A DNA stretch of 64,000 nucleotides from positions 124,001-188,000 of the forward strand of contig NZ_AQXY01000025.1 in NCBI RefSeq assembly GCF_000376845.1, written 5' to 3'. Below the pieces are notes generated by a model. It made no database searches, was not told where the DNA came from, and was given only the letters and a program-made list of their open reading frames with translations. The first letter of the stretch is position 1. The number at the start of each line of letters is the position of its first letter. Source of the stretch: Thioalkalivibrio sp. ALE14. GTDB taxonomy: Bacteria > Pseudomonadota > Gammaproteobacteria > Ectothiorhodospirales > Ectothiorhodospiraceae. Below are positions 18,371 to 25,904 of this stretch, in pieces. The position numbers were made by a program, and so were the translations under genes.

Positions 18371-19128
18371 AGTTTGAGGCGCTTGAACAGGTATTCGGGG
18401 ATCAGGCGGATGATGGTCATGATGACCCACCACTTGCCGGGCAGGTAGGCCACGTCGCGGCCACGGCGCATGGCGCGGACGATGCCCCGGGCGACCGTTT
18501 CCGGTTCGGCCCACAGGGCGCCGGCGCGGTTGAAGCCCTCGGTCATCGGGGTGCGCACGAAGCCGGGCTTGAGCGTGACCACGTCCACGCCGCTGAAGAA
18601 CAGCCGGTTGCGCAAACCCTGCAGGTAGATCGCAAGCATGCCCTTCGCCGTGCCATAGGCGTAGTTGCTCTGGCGCCCGCGGTCGCCGGCGACCGAGCCG
18701 ATGGCGGCGATCACGCCCCGGCCGCGGGCCTCGAAGTCCGGCGCGATGCGGGCAAGCAGGGCGATGGCGCTGGTGCCGTTCACGTGGATCGCTTGCAGGG
18801 TCTCGTCCACCGAGGCGTTGCAGGCCGCCTGGTCGGGCAGGGTGCCCCAGGCCAGCAGCACGCTGTCCACCTCGCCCAGGGCCTCCTGCGCCTGTTGCCA
18901 GATCGCCGCGTGGCCGTCGGTGTCCGCGAGATCGGCCGTGGCGCCGAGGATGCGGGTGCCGTCCGGGTCGTCGGCGCGCACCCGCAGGTCGGCCAGCAGG
19001 GCCTCCAGGGCCTCGCCGTCGCGGGCCACGCAGAAGAGTCGGGCACCGGTGTCCACCAGTTCCCGCGCCACTGCGGAGGCAATGGCCGAGGTGGCACCAA
19101 AGAGGACAACGTTTTTCATCGGGTTCAT
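18367..19128 (-). CDS. DprE2-like short-chain dehydrogenase (polyprenylphospho-2-keto-ribose reductase)
   Basis: This NAD(P)H-dependent reductase has 253 residues. The Rossmann motif is LFGATSAIASAVAREL, the catalytic Ser is in IGSVAGDRG, and the catalytic YxxxK is in YAYGTAKG. The C terminus has a membrane-associated hydrophobic stretch (WWVIMTIIRLIPEYLFKRL), as in DprE2. The start ATG 19128 overlaps the DprE1-like stop as ATGA, which matches the two-enzyme DprE1-DprE2 epimerase pairing. Together they would convert polyprenylphospho-ribose to polyprenylphospho-arabinose. The stop codon TAG is made from the CTAG at the edge of the inverted-repeat element. Confidence 0.88.
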   Translation of the reverse strand: MNPMKNVVLFGATSAIASAVARELVDTGARLFCVARDGEALEALLADLRVRADDPDGTRILGATADLADTDGHAAIWQQAQEALGEVDSVLLAWGTLPDQAACNASVDETLQAIHVNGTSAIALLARIAPDFEARGRGVIAAIGSVAGDRGRQSNYAYGTAKGMLAIYLQGLRNRLFFSGVDVVTLKPGFVRTPMTEGFNRAGALWAEPETVARGIVRAMRRGRDVAYLPGKWWVIMTIIRLIPEYLFKRLKL

Positions 19129-20423
19129 GCAGTCACCCTGCGCCAGAAGCCGGAGGAGAATTCGGGGTCCACATACGCGGCGAAGGCCTCCCAGCGGGGG
19201 AACCCCTGGCGGAAGACGTCGGCCGGCATGCGTGCGTCCTTCGCAGGGTACAGGGCACCGCCGGCCTCCTGCACGATCGCGTCCAGGCGCGCGAACAGGC
19301 GTTCGGTGTCGCGGCCCTTTTCCGGGAAGTCCAGCGCGAGCGTGGCACCCGGGCGCGGGAAGGACAGCAGGCCCGGCGCGGCGCGGTCGCCGAAGGTCTT
19401 GAGCACCGCGAGGAACGACCCCTGGCCACTGGCGGCGATGGCATCCAGCAGGGCCTGCACGCCGTCCTTTGAAGCCGCCGGCGGCAGCACGCACTGGTAC
19501 TGGTAGAACCCGTTGTGACCGTAGATCCGGTTCCAGTGCCGGATGGCGTCCAGCGGGAACAGCCAGGGCCGGTGGTGGACCGCGCGCGGCGTGGCATGCA
19601 CCGGCTGGCGGTAATAGAGGTGGTTGAACGCCCGCAGGGTCAGACGGTTGACCAGCGACACCGGCGGGTCCAGCGGGATGCTGCGGCGGCGTTCGTGCCA
19701 GGCGTCCTTGCGCGGCGCGGTGGTCGCATGGCGCCCGCCGCTGTAGATGCCGCGACCGACCCGGCCGCCCGCTCCCGGGTTCAGGCAGTCGATCCAGGCG
19801 ACGGTGTAGGGCCACTCGCGCTCGGCCTGCGCATTCAGCTCCCAGAACGCCTCCAGAGACTCGAAGCGCTGCGACCAGGCGCGCATCCAGGCGCTGCGGA
19901 CCGGGCTCAGCTGCAGCGTCACGGTCTCGATCAGGCCGGTCAGGCCCAGGCCGCCGACGGTCGCGGCGAACCATTCGGGAGTGTTCTCGGGAGTGACCTC
20001 CAGCACTTGACCGTCGGAACGGCGCAGGGTCAGGGCCCGCACGTGGTCGCCGAAGCTGCCGGCCTGGTGATGGTTCTTGCCGTGCACGTCATTGGCGACC
20101 GCGCCGCCGAGGGTCACAAAGCGCGTGCCCGGCACCACTGGCGGAAACCAGCCGCGCGGCACCGCGAAGCGCAGCAGCGCATCCAGCGATACCCCGGCCT
20201 CGGCGGTGAGCTCTCCGGTGGCCGCGTCGAAGGCCACGAAGCGATCCAGCCCCGGGGTGTGCAGCAGCGAGGCCTCCGGGTTCAGGCAGACATCCCCATA
20301 GCTGCGCCCCAGGCCGTGGGCGAGCACAGGCCGCGGCACATCGGGCAAGGCCCGACCGCGCCAGCCCAGCGCGACCTCGGCGGCGTGTTCGACCCGCGGG
20401 ATACGGTTCCAGCTGGCGGTCAT
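19125..20423 (-). CDS. DprE1-like FAD-dependent polyprenylphospho-ribose 2-oxidase
   Basis: This is a 432-residue flavoprotein oxidase of the vanillyl-alcohol/aldonolactone oxidase fold. The FAD-binding signatures are HGLGRSYGDVCLN (about residues 37-49) and the long motif beginning GTRFVTLGGAVANDVHGKN, both strongly DprE1-like. The substrate domain contains GHNGFYQYQCVLPP and a late LALDFP segment. DprE1 oxidises the C2 hydroxyl of polyprenylphospho-ribose; the product is reduced by the DprE2-like partner encoded immediately downstream. The gene has an ATG at 20423. Upstream it is separated from the UPF0104 gene by 375 bases of repeats, unusual within an otherwise overlapping operon. Confidence 0.9.
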   Translation of the reverse strand: MTASWNRIPRVEHAAEVALGWRGRALPDVPRPVLAHGLGRSYGDVCLNPEASLLHTPGLDRFVAFDAATGELTAEAGVSLDALLRFAVPRGWFPPVVPGTRFVTLGGAVANDVHGKNHHQAGSFGDHVRALTLRRSDGQVLEVTPENTPEWFAATVGGLGLTGLIETVTLQLSPVRSAWMRAWSQRFESLEAFWELNAQAEREWPYTVAWIDCLNPGAGGRVGRGIYSGGRHATTAPRKDAWHERRRSIPLDPPVSLVNRLTLRAFNHLYYRQPVHATPRAVHHRPWLFPLDAIRHWNRIYGHNGFYQYQCVLPPAASKDGVQALLDAIAASGQGSFLAVLKTFGDRAAPGLLSFPRPGATLALDFPEKGRDTERLFARLDAIVQEAGGALYPAKDARMPADVFRQGFPRWEAFAAYVDPEFSSGFWRRVTA

Positions 20424-20451
20424 GCAAGGCCTCCGGCGCCTTTCCCGTACC

Positions 20452-20607
20452 CGTCATTGCGAGGCCCCGCAGGGGCCGCGGCAATCTCCAGAAGCTGTTC
20501 CCGGCATCGGGGGATAACTCGCTGCACTCGCCCTTCGGGCCGGCCTGCGGCCGTTCGACGCGCTACGCGCTTTTGTACCCCGGCCCCTGCGGGGCCTCGC
20601 AATGACG
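20452..20607. repeat. 156-bp element with perfect 26-bp terminal inverted repeats
   Basis: The ends 20452-20477 and 20582-20607 are exact reverse complements starting CGTCATTGCGAGGCCCC. They enclose about 104 bases rich in small GC hairpins and without a gene. The ends belong to the GTCATNGCGAGG palindrome family seen at other intergenic sites in this window. Together with the REP-like hairpin that follows it fills the 375-base gap between the UPF0104 and DprE1-like genes. Confidence 0.8.
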
Positions 20608-20693
20608 GGGTTGTGGAATGTCGGTTGCGCACGACGATGTCGGGATGGCACCAGGAGAATCTTGCGGACCCTGCGGCTCTGTGGCTTCGAACC

Positions 20694-20767
20694 TGTAGGA
20701 GCCCGGCCCTCCGGGCGATTGGGGCATTGGTTGCACCCCATCGGCCAGGGGGCTGGCCTCCTACAGG
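20694..20767. repeat. REP-like hairpin (TGTAGGAGC family), copy 1
   Basis: The unit starts TGTAGGAGCCCGGCC and ends GGCTGGCCTCCTACAGG, forming an inverted repeat of about 74 bases with a variable centre. Five similar units occur at 37841, 54654, 57029, 57922 and 58153. Such extragenic palindromes commonly lie at 3' ends of genes and are moved by RAYT transposases, none of which is in this window. Confidence 0.75.
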
Positions 20768-20798
20768 GCTTCGCCATGACGTGGTGAGAGCGAGGCGC

Positions 20799-21773
20799 CT
20801 ACGCATGGTGCTCGTCCGGGTGTTCGCGGCCGTGGGCCTCGGGGTTGGTAGCGAGCGCGATCAGGCCGAGGATCACCGCGAACCACAGGGTGGTGAAGCG
20901 GATCAGCATCGTCGCCGCGACCGCGTCGGCTGGCGGCATGTCGGCCCACAGCAGCAGGGCGACCATCACCGCCTCGGTGCCGCCCAGTCCCCCTGGCAGG
21001 AAGCTCAGCGCGCCGGCCAGCATGGCCAGGGCGAAGACGAAGGCGGCAAAGGCGAAGCCGGCCTCGAAGCCCATGGAGTTGAGGATCCACCAGAAGGCCA
21101 GGGACTCCGCGCTCCAGGCGATCACGCTGAGGGTCGTTGCGCCGGCCAGCAGGGCGGGGCGGTGACAGCGCCGCGCCTGCAGCAGCACAGTGACCAGGTG
21201 GTGCAGGGTGCGCCACAGGCGCCGGCCGGGCCGGTCGCTCAGGGTCTGCAGCCACACCAGCGGCCGGCGCCAGGCGAGCACCACCAGTGCAGCGAGGATG
21301 CAGGCCGCGCCGACCAGGATCAGCCAGGTGCCCTGTGCGACCAGCGTCAGGCCCAGCATGGACAGCAGCACCACCGCGATCAGGTCGGACAGGCGTTCGG
21401 AGACGAACGCGGCGAAGCTGTCCGGGTAGGGCACCCGGCGGCGCTTCAGGAGCACGCCGCGCAGGGCCTCGCCGGCCTTGCCCGGGGTGGTGGTCAGGGC
21501 AAACCCGGCCACGTAGATATGCAGGCTGGCGCGGGCCGGGACGGCATGGCCGAGGGTGCGCAGGTACAACTGCCAGCGGGTGAAGCGCAGGCTGTAGTTC
21601 ACCAGTGACAGGCCCAGCGCCAGCAGGAGTCCGCCGATGCCCACCAGCTTCAGGGCGCGCCACACCTCGTCCGCCCCGGCCCACAGGGCGACCCCGAGAT
21701 ACAGCGCAACGGCGACGATGATCGAGAGCACCACCGCGCGCAGGCGCCAGCCCGAGAGATGTACCGCGCTCAT
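20799..21773 (-). CDS. UPF0104/AglD-like integral membrane protein (possible lipid-sugar flippase)
   Basis: This 324-residue protein with about eight helices belongs to the lysylphosphatidylglycerol-synthase transmembrane (UPF0104) family. Family motifs seen are YSLRFTRWQLYL, the TTPGKAGEALRG loop, SERLSDLIAVV and the late FLPGGLGGTEAVM. The start ATG 21773 overlaps the UbiA-like stop as ATGA and gives an N-terminal helix; the frame is open a little further upstream. In a polyprenyl-phosphate sugar cluster this protein could translocate or stabilise the lipid-linked sugar. In mycobacteria that step is assigned to an unrelated GtrA-type protein, so the role is inferred from context only. Confidence 0.82.
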   Translation of the reverse strand: MSAVHLSGWRLRAVVLSIIVAVALYLGVALWAGADEVWRALKLVGIGGLLLALGLSLVNYSLRFTRWQLYLRTLGHAVPARASLHIYVAGFALTTTPGKAGEALRGVLLKRRRVPYPDSFAAFVSERLSDLIAVVLLSMLGLTLVAQGTWLILVGAACILAALVVLAWRRPLVWLQTLSDRPGRRLWRTLHHLVTVLLQARRCHRPALLAGATTLSVIAWSAESLAFWWILNSMGFEAGFAFAAFVFALAMLAGALSFLPGGLGGTEAVMVALLLWADMPPADAVAATMLIRFTTLWFAVILGLIALATNPEAHGREHPDEHHA

Positions 21774-22648
21774 GCGAGCACGAGGATGGTGACCCCCAGC
21801 CACACCGCGACGGTGGCCAGCAGGTGGGGGTCGGTGACCAGGTCGCGCGAGGTGTCGTTGCCGCCGCCGCGGGCGTGCAGGAGGAACAGGTAGCGGAAGA
21901 TGCCGTAGATCACGAACGGCAGGGTGTAGATCAGCCCGTCGGTGCCGTGCAGTGCGATGGTCTGCGCGCTGACGGTGTAGAGCCCGTAGGCGAGCACGGT
22001 GCAGGCGGCGCTGATGGAGATGAACTGGTCCAGCAGGCTCACGCTGTAGTCATCGAGCACGCGCCGCGGCCCCTCGGTCGTTTCGCTGCGCTCGATGCGG
22101 TCATCGGCCAGCTCGGCGCGGCGCTTGGCGAAGCCCAGGAACAGCGTCAGCATCAGGCCGCACAGCAGCAGCCACTGCGAGGGCTCGATCCCCAGGCCCA
22201 GGGTGCCGGCCAGGATGCGCAGCATGAAGCCGGCGGCGATGCTGAACACGTCGAGGATCACGATGTGCTTGAGCGACCAGGAATAGGCCACGTTCAGCAC
22301 CAGGTAGGTCAGGATCAGCGCGATCACCCAGGTGCTGACCATCGCCGCGAGGACCAGCGCGATAATCACTGCCGTGGCAAAGATTGCCCAGGCGGTGGAT
22401 ACCGGGATCGCGCCACTGGCGATCGGCCGCTCGCGCTTGGTCGGGTGGCGGCGGTCGGCCTCGACATCGACGATGTCGTTCAGTACGTACACCGCGCTGG
22501 CAATCGCGCAGAATGCGAGAAAGGTGGTGCTGGCTGCGAGCACGGTGCCGGGCTCGCCCCATTCGTGCGCGAACACCACGCCGAGGAACACAAACCCGTT
22601 CTTGATGTACTGGTGCGGGCGCAGCAGCTTGATCAGCGAATACAGCAT
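21770..22648 (-). CDS. UbiA-family polyprenyl-phosphate phosphoribosyltransferase-like protein
   Basis: This inner-membrane prenyltransferase has 292 residues and about nine helices. The N-terminal signature LLRPHQYIKNGFVFLGV and the first Asp-rich motif YVLNDIVDVEADRRHPTKRERPIASG (split over about residues 56-80) match decaprenyl-phosphate phosphoribosyltransferases (Rv3806c/NoeC type) better than quinone UbiA enzymes. The expected reaction joins PRPP to polyprenyl phosphate, the first step toward polyprenyl-phosphate arabinose. It is the first gene of the cluster and overlaps the next one by four bases. The subfamily call rests on motifs and on the DprE1/DprE2 neighbours. Confidence 0.87.
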   Translation of the reverse strand: MLYSLIKLLRPHQYIKNGFVFLGVVFAHEWGEPGTVLAASTTFLAFCAIASAVYVLNDIVDVEADRRHPTKRERPIASGAIPVSTAWAIFATAVIIALVLAAMVSTWVIALILTYLVLNVAYSWSLKHIVILDVFSIAAGFMLRILAGTLGLGIEPSQWLLLCGLMLTLFLGFAKRRAELADDRIERSETTEGPRRVLDDYSVSLLDQFISISAACTVLAYGLYTVSAQTIALHGTDGLIYTLPFVIYGIFRYLFLLHARGGGNDTSRDLVTDPHLLATVAVWLGVTILVLA

Positions 22649-22771
22649 GCAGGTGTCGGTCGTGGAGGTCGTTGCAGTCTACTGACGCACTCGATGCGTT
22701 ACCATCGGCGCCGCTGTCGCGCACACCCGCGTGTGTTTCGATCCCATGTCTCGATCCGCAGGAGAACTGCC

Positions 22772-23278
22772 ATGTCGCTTGTTGCCCGATCCCTTCTGCC
22801 CGCCGCCCTGCTGCTCACCGTCGGGCTGGTGGCCGGCTGCATGTCCGGGGGCGGTCCGGAGCCCGAGTTCGCCGAGGGTCAGCCGTTTCCCGAGCGCACC
22901 CTGAATGACCAGCACGGGAACCCGGTCGAGCTGCCGGGCAATGCCCGCGTGATCCTGAAGACCGTCGAGGCGGCCCCGGCCGGCGTCGCCAACGCGGTCC
23001 TGAGCGAGATGAGCCCCGCCGAGCGCGAGGGGATCGTCTACATCGCCGACATCCACGAGATGCCGCCGCAGCCGATGCAGAACGTGGTCCTGCCGCGCAT
23101 GCAGGCGCGGGACTATTCCATCGTGGTGACCTCCAGCGCGGCCGATGCCGGCTTCCTGCCGCATGAGCGCGAGCAGGTGACCGTGATCCTGCTGGACACC
23201 GAGGGTGTGGTGACCGGCGTCGGCCATGCCGGTAGCGAAGAGGCCCTGAAGGACATGCTCGACGGCGCGCACGAGTAA
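22772..23278 (+). CDS. putative lipoprotein with thioredoxin-like/peroxiredoxin-like start
   Basis: This 168-residue protein has a lipoprotein signal (LLLTVGLVAGCMSGGG, Cys at about residue 23) and an AGGAG site eight bases before ATG 22772. The mature part opens with a segment resembling the beginning of AhpC/TSA folds (GQPFPERTLNDQHGNPVELPG) but contains no CxxC or other catalytic cysteine. It is probably a membrane-anchored protein with a degenerate thioredoxin fold; function is unknown. It is divergent from the polyprenyl cluster. Confidence 0.75.
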   Translation: MSLVARSLLPAALLLTVGLVAGCMSGGGPEPEFAEGQPFPERTLNDQHGNPVELPGNARVILKTVEAAPAGVANAVLSEMSPAEREGIVYIADIHEMPPQPMQNVVLPRMQARDYSIVVTSSAADAGFLPHEREQVTVILLDTEGVVTGVGHAGSEEALKDMLDGAHE

Positions 23279-23317
23279 GCTCGCGCATGATGGGTTCGAA
23301 CCGCGGCAGGATCTGAG

Positions 23318-24208
23318 TTGGCGTTCTTTCTGGGCCTGCTGACGGCCCTGGGGTTTGGCGCCGGCGATTTCTTCGGCGGGCTGGCCTCGCGACGCATTCC
23401 GGCGCTGGTGGTGGCCTGCTATTCGCAGATCCTTGCGACCGCGGCTCTGTTGGTGATCGCCCTTCCGCTGGCGGGGCTGCCTGGAGCGCAGGCCTTGATC
23501 TGGGGTGGGGCCGCGGGGCTTGCTCTGGCGCTGGGCCTGCTGGCGTATTACCACGGCCTGGCCCAGGGTTCGATGGGGCTAGTCGCTGCGGTGACCGGGG
23601 TGATCTCGGCGCTGGTGCCGCTGTTGGTCGGACTCGCGCTGGGTGAACAGCCGGGGCTGCTGGCGTTGCTCGGGATCGCCGCGATCGTGATCGCGATCGG
23701 GATGATATCTGGCGGGGCGCGCAAGGCGAGTCCGCGCAACCTGGATGAACCGGTACGTGGCCTGATGGCGCTGGCGAGGGGGGAGCATCCGGTTCGTGGC
23801 CTGCTCGACGCGGTGATCGCGGGGGCCTGCTTCGGTCTGATATTCGTGTTCCTCAACGAGGCCGAGGTTGGCTCGCCGCTGTGGCCGGTAGTCGCGACCT
23901 CGGCAGTGGGTGCCCTGGCCCTTCTGGTGGTGATGCTGATCCGCCGTCCGCAGCTGGGGATGAACCGCTCGACCCTGGTGTTGCTGTCGCTGGCAGGTCT
24001 GTTACAGGCGGCGGCCACTCTGGCCTTCGTGGTCGCGGTGCGCATGGGCCTGTTGTCGATCATCGCGGTGGCCGGGGCGCTGTCCCCGGCGCCGACGGCG
24101 CTGATGGCGCGATTGTTCCAGGCCGAGCGCATGTCACGGGTGCAACTGGGCGGGTTCTTCTTTGCCCTTGTCGGTATCCTGCTCATCGTGCTGGGCGGGC
24201 CCGGATAG
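23318..24208 (+). CDS. EamA/DMT-family transporter
   Basis: This 296-residue protein has ten predicted helices and the two-fold EamA repeat (helices 1-5 and 6-10). Typical features are the first-helix pattern FLGLLTALGFGAGDFFGGLA, AQGSMGLVAAVTGVISALVP ending the first repeat, and the GGFFFALVGILLIVLGG final helix. The start is TTG 23318, preceded by a GGCAGGA site; no ATG gives the full first helix. The family exports amino acids, nucleosides or other metabolites. The substrate here is not predictable. Confidence 0.85.
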   Translation: MAFFLGLLTALGFGAGDFFGGLASRRIPALVVACYSQILATAALLVIALPLAGLPGAQALIWGGAAGLALALGLLAYYHGLAQGSMGLVAAVTGVISALVPLLVGLALGEQPGLLALLGIAAIVIAIGMISGGARKASPRNLDEPVRGLMALARGEHPVRGLLDAVIAGACFGLIFVFLNEAEVGSPLWPVVATSAVGALALLVVMLIRRPQLGMNRSTLVLLSLAGLLQAAATLAFVVAVRMGLLSIIAVAGALSPAPTALMARLFQAERMSRVQLGGFFFALVGILLIVLGGPG

Positions 24209-24264
24209 GCATCGGGCGAGTCTGATAAGTTGGGCCCCGTCATTCACGCCACAGGAGGTGCGAA

Positions 24265-24654
24265 GTGTCCGAAGATCCGAAACCGGAAGTTGTGCGCAGC
24301 GACGTGAGCGAGCCCACGCTCGGCCCGCGCAAGGACGTCACCATGGTCACCGTGGTCTACGTGCTGTATCTGGTCAGCTTCCTGACCGCGCTGACCGCCA
24401 TCGCCGGCCTGATCATCGCCTATATCAAGCGCGGCGAGGCCGATACCGTCAGCGTCTCCCACTTCACCTACCAGATCCGCACGTTCTGGATCGGGCTGTT
24501 GTTTGCTGTGCTCGGGGTCATCACGACGCCGATCGGCATCGGCTTCCTGATCTTCCTGGCTCTGATCATCTGGCTGCTGGTGCGCTGCATCAAGGGCCTG
24601 CTGGCCAACAACGACAACCGCGCCATCGAGCAGCCCGAGACCTGGCTCTGGTAG
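24265..24654 (+). CDS. small membrane protein, DUF4870-like
   Basis: This 129-residue protein starts at GTG 24265, seven bases after an AGGAGG site. A polar N-terminal 28 residues precede three helices with the pattern YLVSFLTALTAIAGLIIAYI, HFTYQIRTFWIGLLFAVLG and a third hydrophobic segment. The HFxYQIRTFW motif between helices one and two is typical of DUF4870-like proteins found near Tic20-type families. No enzymatic function is known. It sits 34 bases before the arsenite-permease-like gene and may be co-transcribed with it. Confidence 0.78.
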   Translation: MSEDPKPEVVRSDVSEPTLGPRKDVTMVTVVYVLYLVSFLTALTAIAGLIIAYIKRGEADTVSVSHFTYQIRTFWIGLLFAVLGVITTPIGIGFLIFLALIIWLLVRCIKGLLANNDNRAIEQPETWLW

Positions 24655-24687
24655 TTCTTGTGCGCCGCCCTTGAGCGGCGTTGGCGA

Positions 24688-25656
24688 ATGCGCGAGCGGC
24701 TGGAGCAATACCAGGTACTGATCTACCTGGTGGCGATTGCCCTGGGGCTCGGCCTGGGCCTGTCCGCGCCGGAGTTCGGGGCGATGCTGGATGCCGTGCT
24801 CTGGCCGGTGCTGGGGCTGCTGCTGTACGCCACGTTCACGCAGACGCCGCTAAACCATCTGGGCGCGGCGTTTCGCGAGCCGCGCTTGCTGGCGGCGGCG
24901 GTGATCGGCAACTTCGTGGTGATCCCGCTGCTGGTCTGGGCGATCCTTCAGGTCGCGCCGGGCGGTCCGGCGGTCCTGCTGGGTATCGCGCTGGTGCTGC
25001 TGGTGCCGTGCACCGACTGGTTCATCACTTTCACCCATCTGGGTGGGGGTGACACGCGCCGGGCGATCGCCTTTTCTCCCCTTTCGCTGTTGCTGCAGCT
25101 TTCCCTGTTGCCGCTGTATCTGTGGTGGCTCTTCGGTGGCGAGTTCACCCTGGTGCTGGCCGGCGGAGACGTGCTGAAGGCCTTTGCCGGCCTGATCCTG
25201 GTCCCGCTGATTCTGGCGTATCTGACTGAGCGCTGGGCCGACGATGATCCCGGGCGCGGTCGTCTGATCGCGGGCCTGGCCTGGCTGCCAGTCCCGCTGC
25301 TGGCCGGGGTGGTGTTCGTTATCGCGGCCTCGCAGGTTACGACGGTGCTCGACGGAGTCGGCGTGCTGTTGCCGCTGCTGCTGATCTTTGCCGGTTTTCT
25401 GGTGGTTGCGGCCCTGCTGGCGCGGGCGCTGGCCCGGGGGTTCGACCTGCCGGTGGCGCAGGGGCGGGTGCTGGCGTTCAGCCTCGGCTCGCGCAATTCC
25501 TTCGTGGTGCTCCCGATCGCGCTGGCCCTGCCGCAGGGCCTGGAGCTCGCGGTGGTCGTGGTGGTGTTCCAGTCCCTGGTCGAACTGGTCGGCATGGCGC
25601 TGTACCTGTGGTGGATTCCCCGCTACCTGTTCCCCGATCCTTCGGCTGCTTCCTGA
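24688..25656 (+). CDS. ACR3/bile-acid-symporter-like permease (arsenic resistance protein family)
   Basis: This 322-residue inner-membrane protein has ten predicted helices. The motif LVLLVPCTDWFITFTHLGGGD corresponds to the fourth-helix Cys region of ACR3 arsenite permeases (about residues 107-127). SLGSRNSFVVLPIALALP near residue 270 matches the unwound helix of the BASS/ACR3 fold. An in-frame upstream start would add ten residues; ATG 24688 is preferred because it begins just before the first helix. No arsR or arsC gene is present, so arsenite transport is only a family-based suggestion. Confidence 0.75.
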   Translation: MRERLEQYQVLIYLVAIALGLGLGLSAPEFGAMLDAVLWPVLGLLLYATFTQTPLNHLGAAFREPRLLAAAVIGNFVVIPLLVWAILQVAPGGPAVLLGIALVLLVPCTDWFITFTHLGGGDTRRAIAFSPLSLLLQLSLLPLYLWWLFGGEFTLVLAGGDVLKAFAGLILVPLILAYLTERWADDDPGRGRLIAGLAWLPVPLLAGVVFVIAASQVTTVLDGVGVLLPLLLIFAGFLVVAALLARALARGFDLPVAQGRVLAFSLGSRNSFVVLPIALALPQGLELAVVVVVFQSLVELVGMALYLWWIPRYLFPDPSAAS

Positions 25657-25904
25657 GTACGGCGGGCCCTCCGGCACTGGCTTGATGTGAGCCCGGCGGA
25701 CCCGCTGGCGGCGTCGGTCCTCATGCGCCGCCGATCGCCCCGGCGACCCCTTGGTGTCATTAATCCGACAGTACCCTGCCTGTGTAGCATTTTTGTCATC
25801 CCTGGAAACGGATTTTTGACGGAAGCGGCCTATACTCCAAAAGGTGAAAAGCGTCACCCGGGACCTGGGGCGCCAGGGATTTCTTCGGACAGACGGGGAA
25901 GAGC

